Source: Candidatus Parakkermansia intestinigallinarum (lineage in GTDB: Bacteria > Verrucomicrobiota > Verrucomicrobiia > Verrucomicrobiales > Akkermansiaceae). Taken from it: a stretch of DNA of 39,501 bases. Positions 23,754-33,300 of the stretch are shown piece after piece. The notes under the pieces were generated by a model. That model made no database searches. It had not been told where the DNA came from and worked only from the letters and a program-made list of their open reading frames with translations. The position numbers and the translations under genes were made by a program. The number at the start of each line of letters is the position of its first letter. Position 1 is the stretch's first letter. Where the stretch lies: positions 1-39,501 of the forward strand of contig DXFQ01000057.1 of the NCBI GenBank assembly GCA_019114365.1, read 5' to 3'.

Positions 23754-24104
23754 ATGCCGCAGACTGCCGAATCCGCTCCCATCGTTCACTGCTGCCAGCG
23801 CTGCGGCGCCTGCTGCCGTTGGGAGGGCGACGTCAAAGTCAGCGCAGATGAGATCAGCGCCATCGCGGCCTACCTCGGCATGGAGGAGCAAGACTTCATC
23901 GAACGCTACTGCCGTCTGCGCCGCGACCGCCGCGGGCTCTCCCTCATCGATGCGGCAGACGGCGCCTGCATCATGCTCACCCCCGAAGGCTGCCGCATCC
24001 AAGCCGTCAAGCCGCAGCAATGCATCGACTTCCCGCAGCGCTGGAACTTCCCCGGCTGGGAGAAACTCTGCCCGGGCGCCGGCAAAAGCGCCCCTCAAGC
24101 ATAA
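23754..24104 (+). CDS. YkgJ-like cysteine-cluster protein
   Basis: A 116-aa protein with the CxxC/CxxCC pattern HCCQRCGACCRW near residues 13-23 and further cysteines in DGACIML, GCRIQ and QQCIDFP. This is the YkgJ/UPF0153-type cluster thought to bind zinc or an iron-sulfur centre. The start at 23754 is set by the conserved cysteines; an overlapping open frame upstream belongs to the tsaB region in another frame. It sits 37 bases after tsaB and 24 before the ABC gene. Its function is unknown. Confidence 0.8.
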   Translation: MPQTAESAPIVHCCQRCGACCRWEGDVKVSADEISAIAAYLGMEEQDFIERYCRLRRDRRGLSLIDAADGACIMLTPEGCRIQAVKPQQCIDFPQRWNFPGWEKLCPGAGKSAPQA

Positions 24105-24128
24105 GCGGCCTCCGTCGACACAAATCCC

Positions 24129-27100
24129 ATGAACGAGCCTCGGCAGCACTCTCAGCTCAAACGCCTCGGTCTGGCCATCGGCCGCCTGTGGCTGTGGGCT
24201 CGCGGCGCCCTCTTCGGCCTCATCACGCACGTTCCCCAGCGACTCGCTCCGAAAGAAGAAGATCGCCACAGCTATCCCGGCACCATCACCGACCTCTTCG
24301 CCTCCATCATGCACCAAGTGCAGGGGCTGAGCCTCGATGATATGGATACCACGATGGATATCCTGCGCTACGACTTCCCGAACGTCGAGCACATCTGGCT
24401 GGCCGAGCGCTTCCGCAAAGCCTACGAATCAGGATATTCCCTCGACGCCACCCTCCGCGTCGCCGCCGTCGGCCGCACGGAGGCCGAGCTCGTTTCTCTA
24501 TCGCTTGAAATCTTCACGATGCTGCATCGCGTCGGCGGAGACCTCACCAATCCGGATCTCTTCGACCGTGTGACAACGGGCCTCAACCTGCCGGGGTTGG
24601 CCGCACAGATCGAGAAGCTGGTCCGAACCCCCGGTGCGGAGGCCCTTCAACCGATGGAGAGCGTTCGCTTCTCCACGACCTTCGGTGCCGGCAACATTCT
24701 GCTCGGCGCGGAGGACGAAGGCGTCAGCTTCCGCGCGCTGAGCTGCTCGCGCCTTCTCATCATTATCAACGACAGTCAGGTGCCGCTCAAAGTCCGCGAG
24801 CGCATCCTGCACTGCGGCGATGTCCTCCCGCTCTCCTCCGGGCACGCCATTGAGCTCAAAAACAGCATCCTGACCTATAAGTCCATACGCTTCTTCCTGC
24901 AGATGAAGTACACCGGACTCAAGATGGTCAACTACCTGCACCTCTCCGGGGACAGCGCCACCTTCACGCGCCTGCGCCAGCGCAACAGCGTCGCGCGCAT
25001 CAGCTTCGGACAACACGTCGAAATCGAAGTGCTCAAGGCGGCGCCCGGCTTCAGCATCGACGGTCACCGGCTCTACCAAGGCAGCACCCTCTGCACCTCG
25101 TACTTCACCCCCTTCTTCATTGCCGAGCAGGGGCCCTACACCTTCTCGGATCTCAACGAATCCGACGAGCCGGGCGGCAGCTTCCTGCTCGACCCGACGA
25201 ATCGCAAGGTGCTCGTCTCGAACCTGCCGTACATGAACCGCCCGGGTGTTCTGCGCCTCACGCCGGGCCTGGCTCCCGGCATCGTGCTGGAGGTGAGCTA
25301 CTCGCGCAACAGCAACACCGGAACCCTGCGCATCCTCGAGGGTGACGCCTCCTCTCTCACCGTGGGAGACACCCCCGTGCGCGGCACCGCCGAGCTGAAA
25401 GACGGCGACCTCATCCGCCTGAGTGCCGCGCAGTACCTGCGCTGCCGCTTTGCGTCGGGCCTGCTCGACGAAGAATCCTGCGCCATTGACGTGCTGCGCG
25501 TGCGCGGTCTCACCCGCGACTTCGTCCGCGCCGGCCGCGTCGTCGACAACATCGACTTCGTGCTCCGACGCGGCGAGATGGCCTGCATCCTCGGGCCGAG
25601 CGGCTCGGGCAAGAGCACCCTGCTGAGCATGCTCGCCGGGCACTTGGAACCCTCCTTCGGCACCGTTCATTACAACGACGAACTGCTGCACACCGGCTCC
25701 ACCGATCTGCGGCGCCGCATCGCCTTCATCCCGCGCGAAGACATCCTCGACGAGGCCATGACCGTCGGTGAGCATGTCTACCAAGCCTCCGTCATCCGCC
25801 GCCCCGCCCTCAACCACGCCGACCGCATGCGCCGCGTGCTGGCCGTGTTGAGCTTCACCGGCCTCGGCCACCTCTACAAACGCCGCGTGGGCCGCGCCGG
25901 CGAACGCACCATATCGGACGGCGAACGCACGCGCCTCAACCTCTCGCTCGACCTGACCGGAACGGCCGAAGTCTTCCTCATTGATGAACCCATCAGCGGT
26001 CTGGCCTCCGGCGACGCCGAACGCGTCATTCAGACCTTGGAAGAAATGTCGGCCGGGCGCATCCTCATCTGCAGCCTGCACCGCCCCTCGCTCTCCCTGC
26101 TCAAGCGTTTCCGCAAAGTCATGGTGCTCGACTCGCACGGGCACATGGCCTTCTGGGGAAGCCCCGACGAGATGATCAAATATTTCCAGTCGGCAGCGCG
26201 CGAGCTCAACCTGCACATCATGCCGGAAGCCTCCCGCGCCGGCGGAGCCGACTTTGTCTTCGAAGTGCTCGAGGCGCCGTTCCGCAACCTGCTCAAGAAG
26301 CACGCCCTGAGCACGAGCCTCTGGCAAGAGCGCTACGAGCGCTACGCCTACCGCCAGCGCATCAACCGACAAGACGCCGACGAAGGCCTGCCGCACAACC
26401 GCATCCCCCCGATGCCCAAGCGCAGCCCGGCCGAGCTGCTGCGCCTCTTCTTCATCTGGGTCATGCGCACCTTCCTCTCGCGCGTGCGCAGCCGCATGGG
26501 TCTCTATGCCCTTCTGCTCGAAGGCCCCGTGCTCGCCCTGCTCATCGCGGGCACCCTGCGCGCCGCCAGCGAAGAGCCCTACACCTTCTACAAAGCCCTT
26601 CACATCGGCGAATACCTCTTCCTGTCCCTCGTGCTGGCCATGTTCTTCGGGCTGACGGACGCCGCCTGTGAAATCCTCAAAGATCGCCCCATTCTGCGGC
26701 GCGAGAGCAACAGCAAAGTGTTCATCAGCGGCTACCTGCTGGCCAAGACCCTCGTGCTCACCGGCATCGCCGGCCTGCAATGCGCCCTCTACCTCCTCGT
26801 CGGCAACGCCATCCTTGAGATTCACGATATGTTCTGGGGGCACTTCGTCGTGCTGCTTCTCACGGCCTTCGTCGGCATAGCCCTGTCGCTGATGGTGTCC
26901 GCCTTCGTGCGCTCGGAACGCACGGCCCTCAACATCGTTCCCCTGCTGCTCGTGCCGCAGATTCTGCTGGCCGGAGCCCTCATCAAGTTTGAAGAAATGA
27001 ATGAGTTCAGCCCCTCGCTGCCCGACGGAATCCTCCCTGCGAGCATCGAAAAGGGCCTCTCCTCCCTGCGCCACCGCGTGGCCTACCAAGACGAAGAAAC

Positions 27101-27704
27101 CCACGATATCCAGTCCAAACCCGTCCCCCTCATCGCCGAGTTCTGCCCCCTGCGCTACGCCTTTGAGATGATCTTCGTCGAGCAGACCTACAACAACCGC
27201 TGGGAGCTTGAGACACGCCGCATCAACGACCGACTCAATGAACTCAAAACTAGCGGCTCCGAAGAAGAAATACGCTTCGTGCGCCGCGCCGTTCTGGCTC
27301 TCAACGCAACCGTCAGCACCCCCGAGCAAGCCAAAACCCTCCTGCGCCACGTCCGCAAGGCCGCCCTCTGGCACGACGAGAAGTTCTTCGACGACATCAT
27401 GGAGCGCATCGAGAAGCGAGAGGAACGGCCCGGCGACCAGCCTGTCGAATTCTTCTTCTCGAATCGCAAACTCAGCGCCATGAGTCAGGGGGTTAAAACC
27501 GTCCGCAAAGACGCCCGTGCGAACGAATCGCGCGGCTTCTTCCTCTCTACCCGCCAACCCCGCCTCTTCGGGGAGCAGAATCACGAGACGGACGACGGCA
27601 CCGTCTCGACCATTCACCGCGACGCCGTCTGGCTCTTCCTCATGGGCTTCATCCCCATCCTGCTCGCCGGCTGGCGCCTGCGCAGCATCTGCCGAGGGCG
27701 CTGA
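24129..27704 (+). CDS. 1191-aa ABCG-type ABC transporter with a large N-terminal sensor-like region
   Basis: Residues 1-150 form a helical region that resembles a TerB-like domain (SYPGTITDLFASIMHQ and LSLEIFTMLHRVGGDLT). Residues about 185-455 are beta-rich, with FHA-like edges but no clear family. The ATPase domain has Walker A GPSGSGKST (489-497), signature ISDGERTRLNLSL (near 594), Walker B EVFLIDEP and the loop SLHRPS. An ABC-2 type membrane region with six helices (about 775-960) follows, with an extended segment before the last helix. The order ATPase-then-membrane is that of the white/ABCG family. The signature has Asp where Gly is usual (SDG for SGG). The cargo is unknown. Confidence 0.8.
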   Translation: MNEPRQHSQLKRLGLAIGRLWLWARGALFGLITHVPQRLAPKEEDRHSYPGTITDLFASIMHQVQGLSLDDMDTTMDILRYDFPNVEHIWLAERFRKAYESGYSLDATLRVAAVGRTEAELVSLSLEIFTMLHRVGGDLTNPDLFDRVTTGLNLPGLAAQIEKLVRTPGAEALQPMESVRFSTTFGAGNILLGAEDEGVSFRALSCSRLLIIINDSQVPLKVRERILHCGDVLPLSSGHAIELKNSILTYKSIRFFLQMKYTGLKMVNYLHLSGDSATFTRLRQRNSVARISFGQHVEIEVLKAAPGFSIDGHRLYQGSTLCTSYFTPFFIAEQGPYTFSDLNESDEPGGSFLLDPTNRKVLVSNLPYMNRPGVLRLTPGLAPGIVLEVSYSRNSNTGTLRILEGDASSLTVGDTPVRGTAELKDGDLIRLSAAQYLRCRFASGLLDEESCAIDVLRVRGLTRDFVRAGRVVDNIDFVLRRGEMACILGPSGSGKSTLLSMLAGHLEPSFGTVHYNDELLHTGSTDLRRRIAFIPREDILDEAMTVGEHVYQASVIRRPALNHADRMRRVLAVLSFTGLGHLYKRRVGRAGERTISDGERTRLNLSLDLTGTAEVFLIDEPISGLASGDAERVIQTLEEMSAGRILICSLHRPSLSLLKRFRKVMVLDSHGHMAFWGSPDEMIKYFQSAARELNLHIMPEASRAGGADFVFEVLEAPFRNLLKKHALSTSLWQERYERYAYRQRINRQDADEGLPHNRIPPMPKRSPAELLRLFFIWVMRTFLSRVRSRMGLYALLLEGPVLALLIAGTLRAASEEPYTFYKALHIGEYLFLSLVLAMFFGLTDAACEILKDRPILRRESNSKVFISGYLLAKTLVLTGIAGLQCALYLLVGNAILEIHDMFWGHFVVLLLTAFVGIALSLMVSAFVRSERTALNIVPLLLVPQILLAGALIKFEEMNEFSPSLPDGILPASIEKGLSSLRHRVAYQDEETHDIQSKPVPLIAEFCPLRYAFEMIFVEQTYNNRWELETRRINDRLNELKTSGSEEEIRFVRRAVLALNATVSTPEQAKTLLRHVRKAALWHDEKFFDDIMERIEKREERPGDQPVEFFFSNRKLSAMSQGVKTVRKDARANESRGFFLSTRQPRLFGEQNHETDDGTVSTIHRDAVWLFLMGFIPILLAGWRLRSICRGR

Positions 27705-27725
27705 GTGCGGCAGCGCCTGTTAGCC

Positions 27726-27754
27726 TTGACAAATGCCCGTGAGCTCGCTACACT
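27726..27754 (+). promoter_or_regulatory. consensus-like promoter abutting the CDF start codon
   Basis: TTGACA (27726-27731), 17-base spacer, TACACT (27749-27754), then CGCGGC and ATG at 27761. The predicted transcription start coincides with the start codon. Confidence 0.8.
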
Positions 27755-27760
27755 CGCGGC

Positions 27761-29155
27761 ATGGATGCAGACAAGAAGAAATCGCTTGCAGCCGTCTCAT
27801 CCGTCATCTGGAGTGCCCTGCTGACGGTCATGAAGTTCATCGTCGGCCTGATCACCGGCTCGCTGGGTATGCTCTCCGAAGCCTTGCACAGCGGCTTGGA
27901 TCTGTTGGCGGCCCTCGGCACTCTCTTTGCCGTGCGCATCGCGGCGCGCCCCGCCGACGATGACCACCCGTACGGCCACGGCAAAATCGAAAATCTCACG
28001 GCGCTGGGCGAAACGCTGCTCCTTCTCGTGACAGCGGGCTGGGTGATTACCGAAGCCATCGAGCGCCTGATGAATCCGGAATCCCTGCACGTTGAGACTT
28101 CCGTCTGGGCCTTCATTGTCATCGCCGTCTCTCTCGTCGTCGACGTCAATCGCGCCGCCATGCTGCGCCGCGTCGCCAAGGAGACCAAGAGCGCGGCCCT
28201 CGAGGCAGACGCCGCCCACTTTGCGACCGACATCTGGAGCAGCGCCGCCGTCCTGCTGGGCATCACCGGCGCCGCTCTGGCCGGCATGACCGTCGAGGGC
28301 AGCTGGCTGCACTGGCTGCTCATGCGCGCCGACGTCTTTGCGTCTCTCATCGTCGCGCTGCTGATTCTGCACATCTGCAAAGATCTGGGCATGCAGGCCA
28401 TCAACAACCTCATGGATAAAGCCAACGGAGAAGCCGCCGGCAAAATCCGCGAGCTCATGAAGGATCGCATGCCCGCCTACCCCCTCATCAGCCTGCGCGT
28501 CCGCGAAGTCGGCAACCGCGCCTATGCCGACATGTGCGTCGGCGCCCCGAAGGAGCTCCACGTCGACACGGCGCATGAAATCGCCGACGCCATCGAGGCC
28601 CTCCTCGCCGACTCCATACCCGGATTGGAAACCATGGTGCACATCCAGCCCATGGAGCTCGAGAACCTGACGCCCAACATGCTCGTGCGCCAGATTGCCC
28701 TCGCCCACCGCTTCGGCGTGCACGGCCTCGTGCTGCACGATACCCCGGAGGGGCTGATCGTCTTCACGGACCTCGAACTGCCGGGCGACGCCGTCATGGG
28801 CGCGTGGTCCGTCCCCATCCAAGCCTTCCGCTCCGAAGTTCGGCGGCGCCTGCAAGCCGCGCGCGTCGTCGTCCACGTCGAGCCGGATGTGCGCGAGCTT
28901 CGGCATTATCCCGCCGAGCTGCCGTCGTCGGAGGTCTGGAAGGAGCGTGTGCGCCGGGTCATGATTGAAATCGGCGCTCCCCTGCCCGACACCATCGACA
29001 CCTACTGCTGCGACGACCGTCGCCTCTGCATCGTCTCCATCCCCGCCGAGCCCCGCCTCAACGTCAGCGAAAGCCACCTGCGCCTCAAGCAGCTTGAAGA
29101 GAAATTGAGTGCCCGCCTGCCCGACACCGCGCGATTCATCGTCGCCTACAGCTGA
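27761..29155 (+). CDS. CDF-family metal cation efflux protein
   Basis: The 464-aa protein has six membrane segments and the metal sites H43xxxD47 in TM2 (ALHSGLDL) and H153xxxD157 in TM5 (AAHFATDIW), the pattern typical of zinc-selective CDF transporters. DDHPYGHGKIE (67-77) marks the cytoplasmic loop after TM2. After the first cytoplasmic dimerisation domain (about 225-295) the chain continues for about 170 residues with further ferredoxin-like elements (VVVHVEPDVRE), so the C-terminal part is longer than in YiiP. It exports zinc or a similar divalent cation using the proton gradient. Confidence 0.9.
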   Translation: MDADKKKSLAAVSSVIWSALLTVMKFIVGLITGSLGMLSEALHSGLDLLAALGTLFAVRIAARPADDDHPYGHGKIENLTALGETLLLLVTAGWVITEAIERLMNPESLHVETSVWAFIVIAVSLVVDVNRAAMLRRVAKETKSAALEADAAHFATDIWSSAAVLLGITGAALAGMTVEGSWLHWLLMRADVFASLIVALLILHICKDLGMQAINNLMDKANGEAAGKIRELMKDRMPAYPLISLRVREVGNRAYADMCVGAPKELHVDTAHEIADAIEALLADSIPGLETMVHIQPMELENLTPNMLVRQIALAHRFGVHGLVLHDTPEGLIVFTDLELPGDAVMGAWSVPIQAFRSEVRRRLQAARVVVHVEPDVRELRHYPAELPSSEVWKERVRRVMIEIGAPLPDTIDTYCCDDRRLCIVSIPAEPRLNVSESHLRLKQLEEKLSARLPDTARFIVAYS

Positions 29156-29350
29156 GCGACGGCTGCTCGACGGCGCGAGCGGAGCCCCGTCCGCATCCCC
29201 CATCCCCCGCTGCGTGCGCCCCGTCCCGCCGAGCACGGTCGGCCGTCGCGCGCGAGGCTGCGGCTGAGCCCCCCGGCGGTGAGGGAGGAATTCGCATTGA
29301 GGGCGGCGCCAAATGAACGCTGCCGCCCGGATGCTGAAAAGCCTTGCCGC

Positions 29351-29379
29351 TTGACGGAGCCTGAAAGATGTGATAGCCT
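29351..29379 (+). promoter_or_regulatory. promoter of the small membrane protein gene
   Basis: TTGACG (29351-29356), 17-base spacer, TAGCCT (29374-29379), 14 bases before the ATG at 29394. Confidence 0.5.
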
Positions 29380-29393
29380 GAGCGGAACGTAAC

Positions 29394-29981
29394 ATGTACC
29401 TGCGCTCCCTCCTCATCAACATCTGCTGCATCGCCCTGAGCACGGCGCTCGCCACGGTCATGACCGGTGCCGCCGCGCTGCCGACCGCCGTCTTTGTCAC
29501 CGTCGTCGTCTGGCTTTGCAATGCCGCTTGGTTCAACGCCGTGTGGCTCGCTCAGTGGCTGTCATTCGGCCGGAAGCTCCTTCGCCGAAACAGAGCCGCC
29601 GATGCGGCTGCCGCAGAAGCGTCCGAGTCCGGCGAAGCCGCCAAGTCCCCGAGTGAAACAAGGGGCTCCGTGTTGTTGGCGATGTTCCGAGAAGGCTGGC
29701 GACTGATCCGAAAGGACTCCGTTGCCGATTCCGTCGACCGGAAAAGCTACAGGCTCACGGCTCTGTTGCTGTTGCTCGTTCCTCACGGCATCTTTGCCCT
29801 CGTCACCCTGATCAACATGCTCTTCGGCGGTCACCTCCCCGACATCATCGGGCTGCCGCTCAGCCCCGCCTTTTACGGCTGCGTTTATCCGGCCGCCATC
29901 CTGCTCTGGGGGCTCTCCCTCGGCAAGGCCATCCTGCCCCTATCCCTGAACATCCTGAAGCTCCGCTCCTTCCGGCGCTGA
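29394..29981 (+). CDS. small integral membrane protein of unknown function
   Basis: The 195-aa protein has two N-terminal helices (LLINICCIALSTALATVMTG and AVFVTVVVWLCNAAWFNAVWL), a hydrophilic segment rich in Ala/Glu/Ser (about 62-100), and two C-terminal helices (LTALLLLLVPHGIFALVTLI and FYGCVYPAAILLWGLSLGKA). No family was recognised. It appears monocistronic, with its own promoter; the next gene on the plus strand is over 4 kb away. Confidence 0.7.
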   Translation: MYLRSLLINICCIALSTALATVMTGAAALPTAVFVTVVVWLCNAAWFNAVWLAQWLSFGRKLLRRNRAADAAAAEASESGEAAKSPSETRGSVLLAMFREGWRLIRKDSVADSVDRKSYRLTALLLLLVPHGIFALVTLINMLFGGHLPDIIGLPLSPAFYGCVYPAAILLWGLSLGKAILPLSLNILKLRSFRR

Positions 29982-30165
29982 GCAACGGCGGAGCCTCCGC
30001 GCCTCGCCCTCGCGGCGGGCGGCGCAGAGCGTCGGCGCGGATGTGCGGAGGTGAGGCTCTGCACCCCTTGACGCGGCCGCCGAGGGACTCCGTTCGGAAT
30101 TCCGCCCTTCGGCATCGGCCTTCGTCAGAGGACACCGACCGCGGCGGCGCCCCTGTTTGTTGCGG

Positions 30166-30222
30166 ACTCCCCGCTCGTTTTGCAACTCCCCGCTCGTTTT
30201 GCAACTCCCTGTTCGTTGGGTG
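30166..30222. repeat. 19-bp direct repeats in an intergenic region
   Basis: Two perfect copies of ACTCCCCGCTCGTTTTGCA (30166-30184 and 30185-30203) are followed by a third copy matching at 13 of 19 positions (30204-30222). They lie in the gap 29982-30305, which holds no recognisable gene. There is no spacer between copies, so this is not a CRISPR array. Confidence 0.75.
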
Positions 30223-30305
30223 TCCCCGCACCTTGGGCGCCCCCATCGCAGCGCATCGACGGGCGGCCGGATGACGCCCGTTTGAACGCAAGGGACGCAG
30301 CGCCG

Positions 30306-30342
30306 ACAAACAAAGGCTCTTCGACCGACAAGCCGAAGAGCC
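30306..30342 (-). terminator. intrinsic terminator of the SNF2 gene
   Basis: On the minus strand GGCTCTTCG pairs with CGAAGAGCC (30342-30334 with 30323-30315) and is followed by TTTGTTTGT. It lies 29 bases after the SNF2 stop codon. Confidence 0.7.
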
Positions 30343-30370
30343 CTTGCGAGATGCGTCAGCGGTGCTGCCG

Positions 30371-33300
30371 TCAGAGCTTCACCTGCATATTGAGCTGCTC
30401 GTCCTCCTCCGTATCGTCGCCGCCGTGAGCCAAAATGAACTGAAGGTCATTGAGATCGAGGCTCGAAGCGAAGCCCTCATCGCCCAGCACGTTGGTGACC
30501 AGCTGATTCTTTTGGTGCTGCAGGACGCGAATCTTCTCCTCGACCGAATCGCGCGTCAGCAGGCGGTAGGCAATCACCTTGTTCTTCTGGCCGATTCGGT
30601 GCGTACGGTCGATAGCCTGACTCTCCACGGCAGGGTTCCACCACGGATCGTAGAGCACCACGTACGAAGCCGACGTCAGGTTCAGACCGGCGCCGCCCGC
30701 CTTGAGCGAGAGCAGGAAGACGCTCGGCTCCTTCGACTCCTGGAAGTGCATGATCTCGGCCTTGCGATCCTTCGTCTGGCCCGTGAGGTAATTGTAGGGC
30801 CGCTGCTCGGCCTCGAGGCGCGACTTGATAATCTCGAGCATCGAAACGAACTGCGAGAACACCAGCACCTTGTGACCCTCCTCGCGCAGCTGATCCAGCA
30901 GATAAAAGAGCGCGTTGAGCTTGGCGCTCTCCTCGTGAGCATACTTCGGATCAACGAGCCCGGGATGGCAGCAAATCTGACGCAGGCGCATCAGGCCCTG
31001 CAGAATGGCGAAGGAGTTCTTCTTCACCGACTCATCCGAATCGACACCGAGCAGCGCCTTCTGAATGCGTGCCAGCTCGGCCTTGTAGAGCTTGCGCTGC
31101 ACACCCTCCATCTTCGCATAGACCTCCTCCTCAGTTCGGGGCGGCAGATCCTTGGCCACCTGCTGCTTGGTGCGTCGCAGCAGGAAGGGCTTGAGTCGCG
31201 CCGCCAAACGATTCTGGCTCTGCGAATCCTTGCGCTTGTCAAAGCGTTTCTTGAAATACGCACGGCTACCCAGCACGCCCGGCATCGCAAAGGCCATCAG
31301 AGACCACATATCCAGCAAGCGATTCTCAATCGGCGTACCCGAGAGCACGAGGCGGTTGTAGGCCGTAATCTCTCGCGCCGCCTTGGCCGCCTTCGAATCG
31401 GGATTCTTGATCTGCTGGCCTTCGTCGAGGATGACCGTCAGCCACTTGATGGCGTTGATCTGCTCTCCGCAGACGCGCAGCTGCGCGTAGTTGATCACCA
31501 CCATGTCGTAGTTGGCGAGAATATCGTCCACCCCGGCCTGCTCCTTGTTGCGAATCACCAGCACCCGGACATCGGGCGCGAACTTGGCCGTCTCACTCGC
31601 CCAAACATCGAGCACGGACTTCGGGCAGACAATGAGAACGGGCGGAATGACCACCTTGCGGCGCCCCTGCTTGTTGCGCCGCACGTAATCCTCGCGCAGC
31701 CAGAGCACATAGGTGATGGACTGAATCGTCTTACCGAGACCCATATCGTCGGCCAGAATACCGCCGAAACCGTTGACGGACAAATAGGCAAGGAAGTGGA
31801 AACCCTCAATCTGGTAGGGGCGCAGCGTCGCGTGAAGCGTGCTCGGCACGTCGGGTTTGACGTCGATCTTGATCTCCGCCGTGCGCTCTTTGATGCGTTG
31901 CCAAGCCTTCGGGTCAAACACCTCGGCCGCACGCGGATCTGCCAGCTGCAGCGCGTGCATGCGGTGCGTCTCGCCGGAGAGGTCGAAGGGGTCGAGCCCG
32001 AGCTTTGTCACGGCGTCGCGCTGCGCGTCATCAAGCTTGATTTCAAGGCGCATCCAGCGGCCGTCATCCATGCGTACGTAGCCGCCTCGGGCCGACACCA
32101 GCGAGCGAATCTGCTCCTTAGTGAGCGTCACGCCTTCCACATCTATCACAATGCGGAGGTCGAACCAGTCAATCTCCTGATTCACCACCTCGAAGCGAAT
32201 CGCCGCCGCCACGGGGTCTGCCAGCAGAGACTTCAGATTGTCGTCCATCTCCACCTTAATCGTCTCGGGAATCGACTTGCACCACTCGGCGAACTTCTCG
32301 GGGAACTGCTTGGTGATGCGGCTCTTGAACGATGCCAGCGGCGTGTCGTAGGTGAAGTTCATCTCCTCGAGCAGGTCCGGGATCGGGTAGAGGTAATCGC
32401 GCATGAAGCGCAGCAGCGTGCGGTCGTGCACCGGCACCTGCTCCACCACCTCCCAGTCGTCCTTGCCGAGGCGCTCCTTGCGGCGGCCGGGAGCATCCTG
32501 CGCCGTCACATCCAGCAGCACGTGCTCCGTCTCGGCACTCGTCAGCCCGCGCACAATCTTCATCGTGAAGGTGGGCTTCATCTCGATGTCCACCACGCGA
32601 TCCTCGAGACTGGGCGGCAGCGTTGCACCGATCTTGCGCAGGAACTCCACGCCCTCGAGACTGTCGATCACCGTCTTGGGAATCGAGTAGCGCGGCTCAA
32701 CCTCCGTGCTTTCCATCCAGCGCGGCGGCCCGGGGAACACCGTCTCGTCGGACTGGTAGAGCTCCACCTGCCCGGGGAGCTGGCGGACGGAGTGCGTCAC
32801 GTGCACGCCGGCAGCCGTCACCAGCTGCAAGCCGTAGCAATCAGGCACGATGGGGTCGTCGATGCAAATCCACTTGAGCGGCTCCTGCACCACCTTGAAG
32901 TAACACTCGTCCAGATTGACCAGATAGCCCTTGAGGGCCGGCTGGTGGAAGAGGCGATTCATCAGGCAGCAGGACGACTCGTGGTCGAGATCGAGAATCA
33001 CCGTGTCCTCATGGTCGGCGAAATCGCGGAGCACGTTGAGCAGGATATCGGACTGCGGATCCATCTTGAGCGCGCCGCGCGTGTACTCCTCCACAATGGC
33101 ATCCAGCTGGCTGCGCTCGCGTATCGTCGTCCACTCGTCCGTCTGCTGCAGGCGGTACTCGAAACGGGCCTCGTTGATCGTCGAAATCAGGCGCATGTGC
33201 AGCGGGTGGCGCGGCGGCTGCGGCGGGCGTTCGTTGACGCTCTGAATGCGGTCATACCACGTGCTGACCTCCTTCTCGCGCTCCCATGCGCGAATGCGGC

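Noticed and set aside
24498..27617. An open frame of 1039 codons antisense to the ABC transporter
   Set aside because: Same reason: the sense strand has Walker A, Walker B and membrane helices, while the antisense translation has no domains.
27797..29536. A 579-codon antisense frame across the CDF gene
   Set aside because: It runs through the CDF coding region and the next promoter, and its product has no family features.
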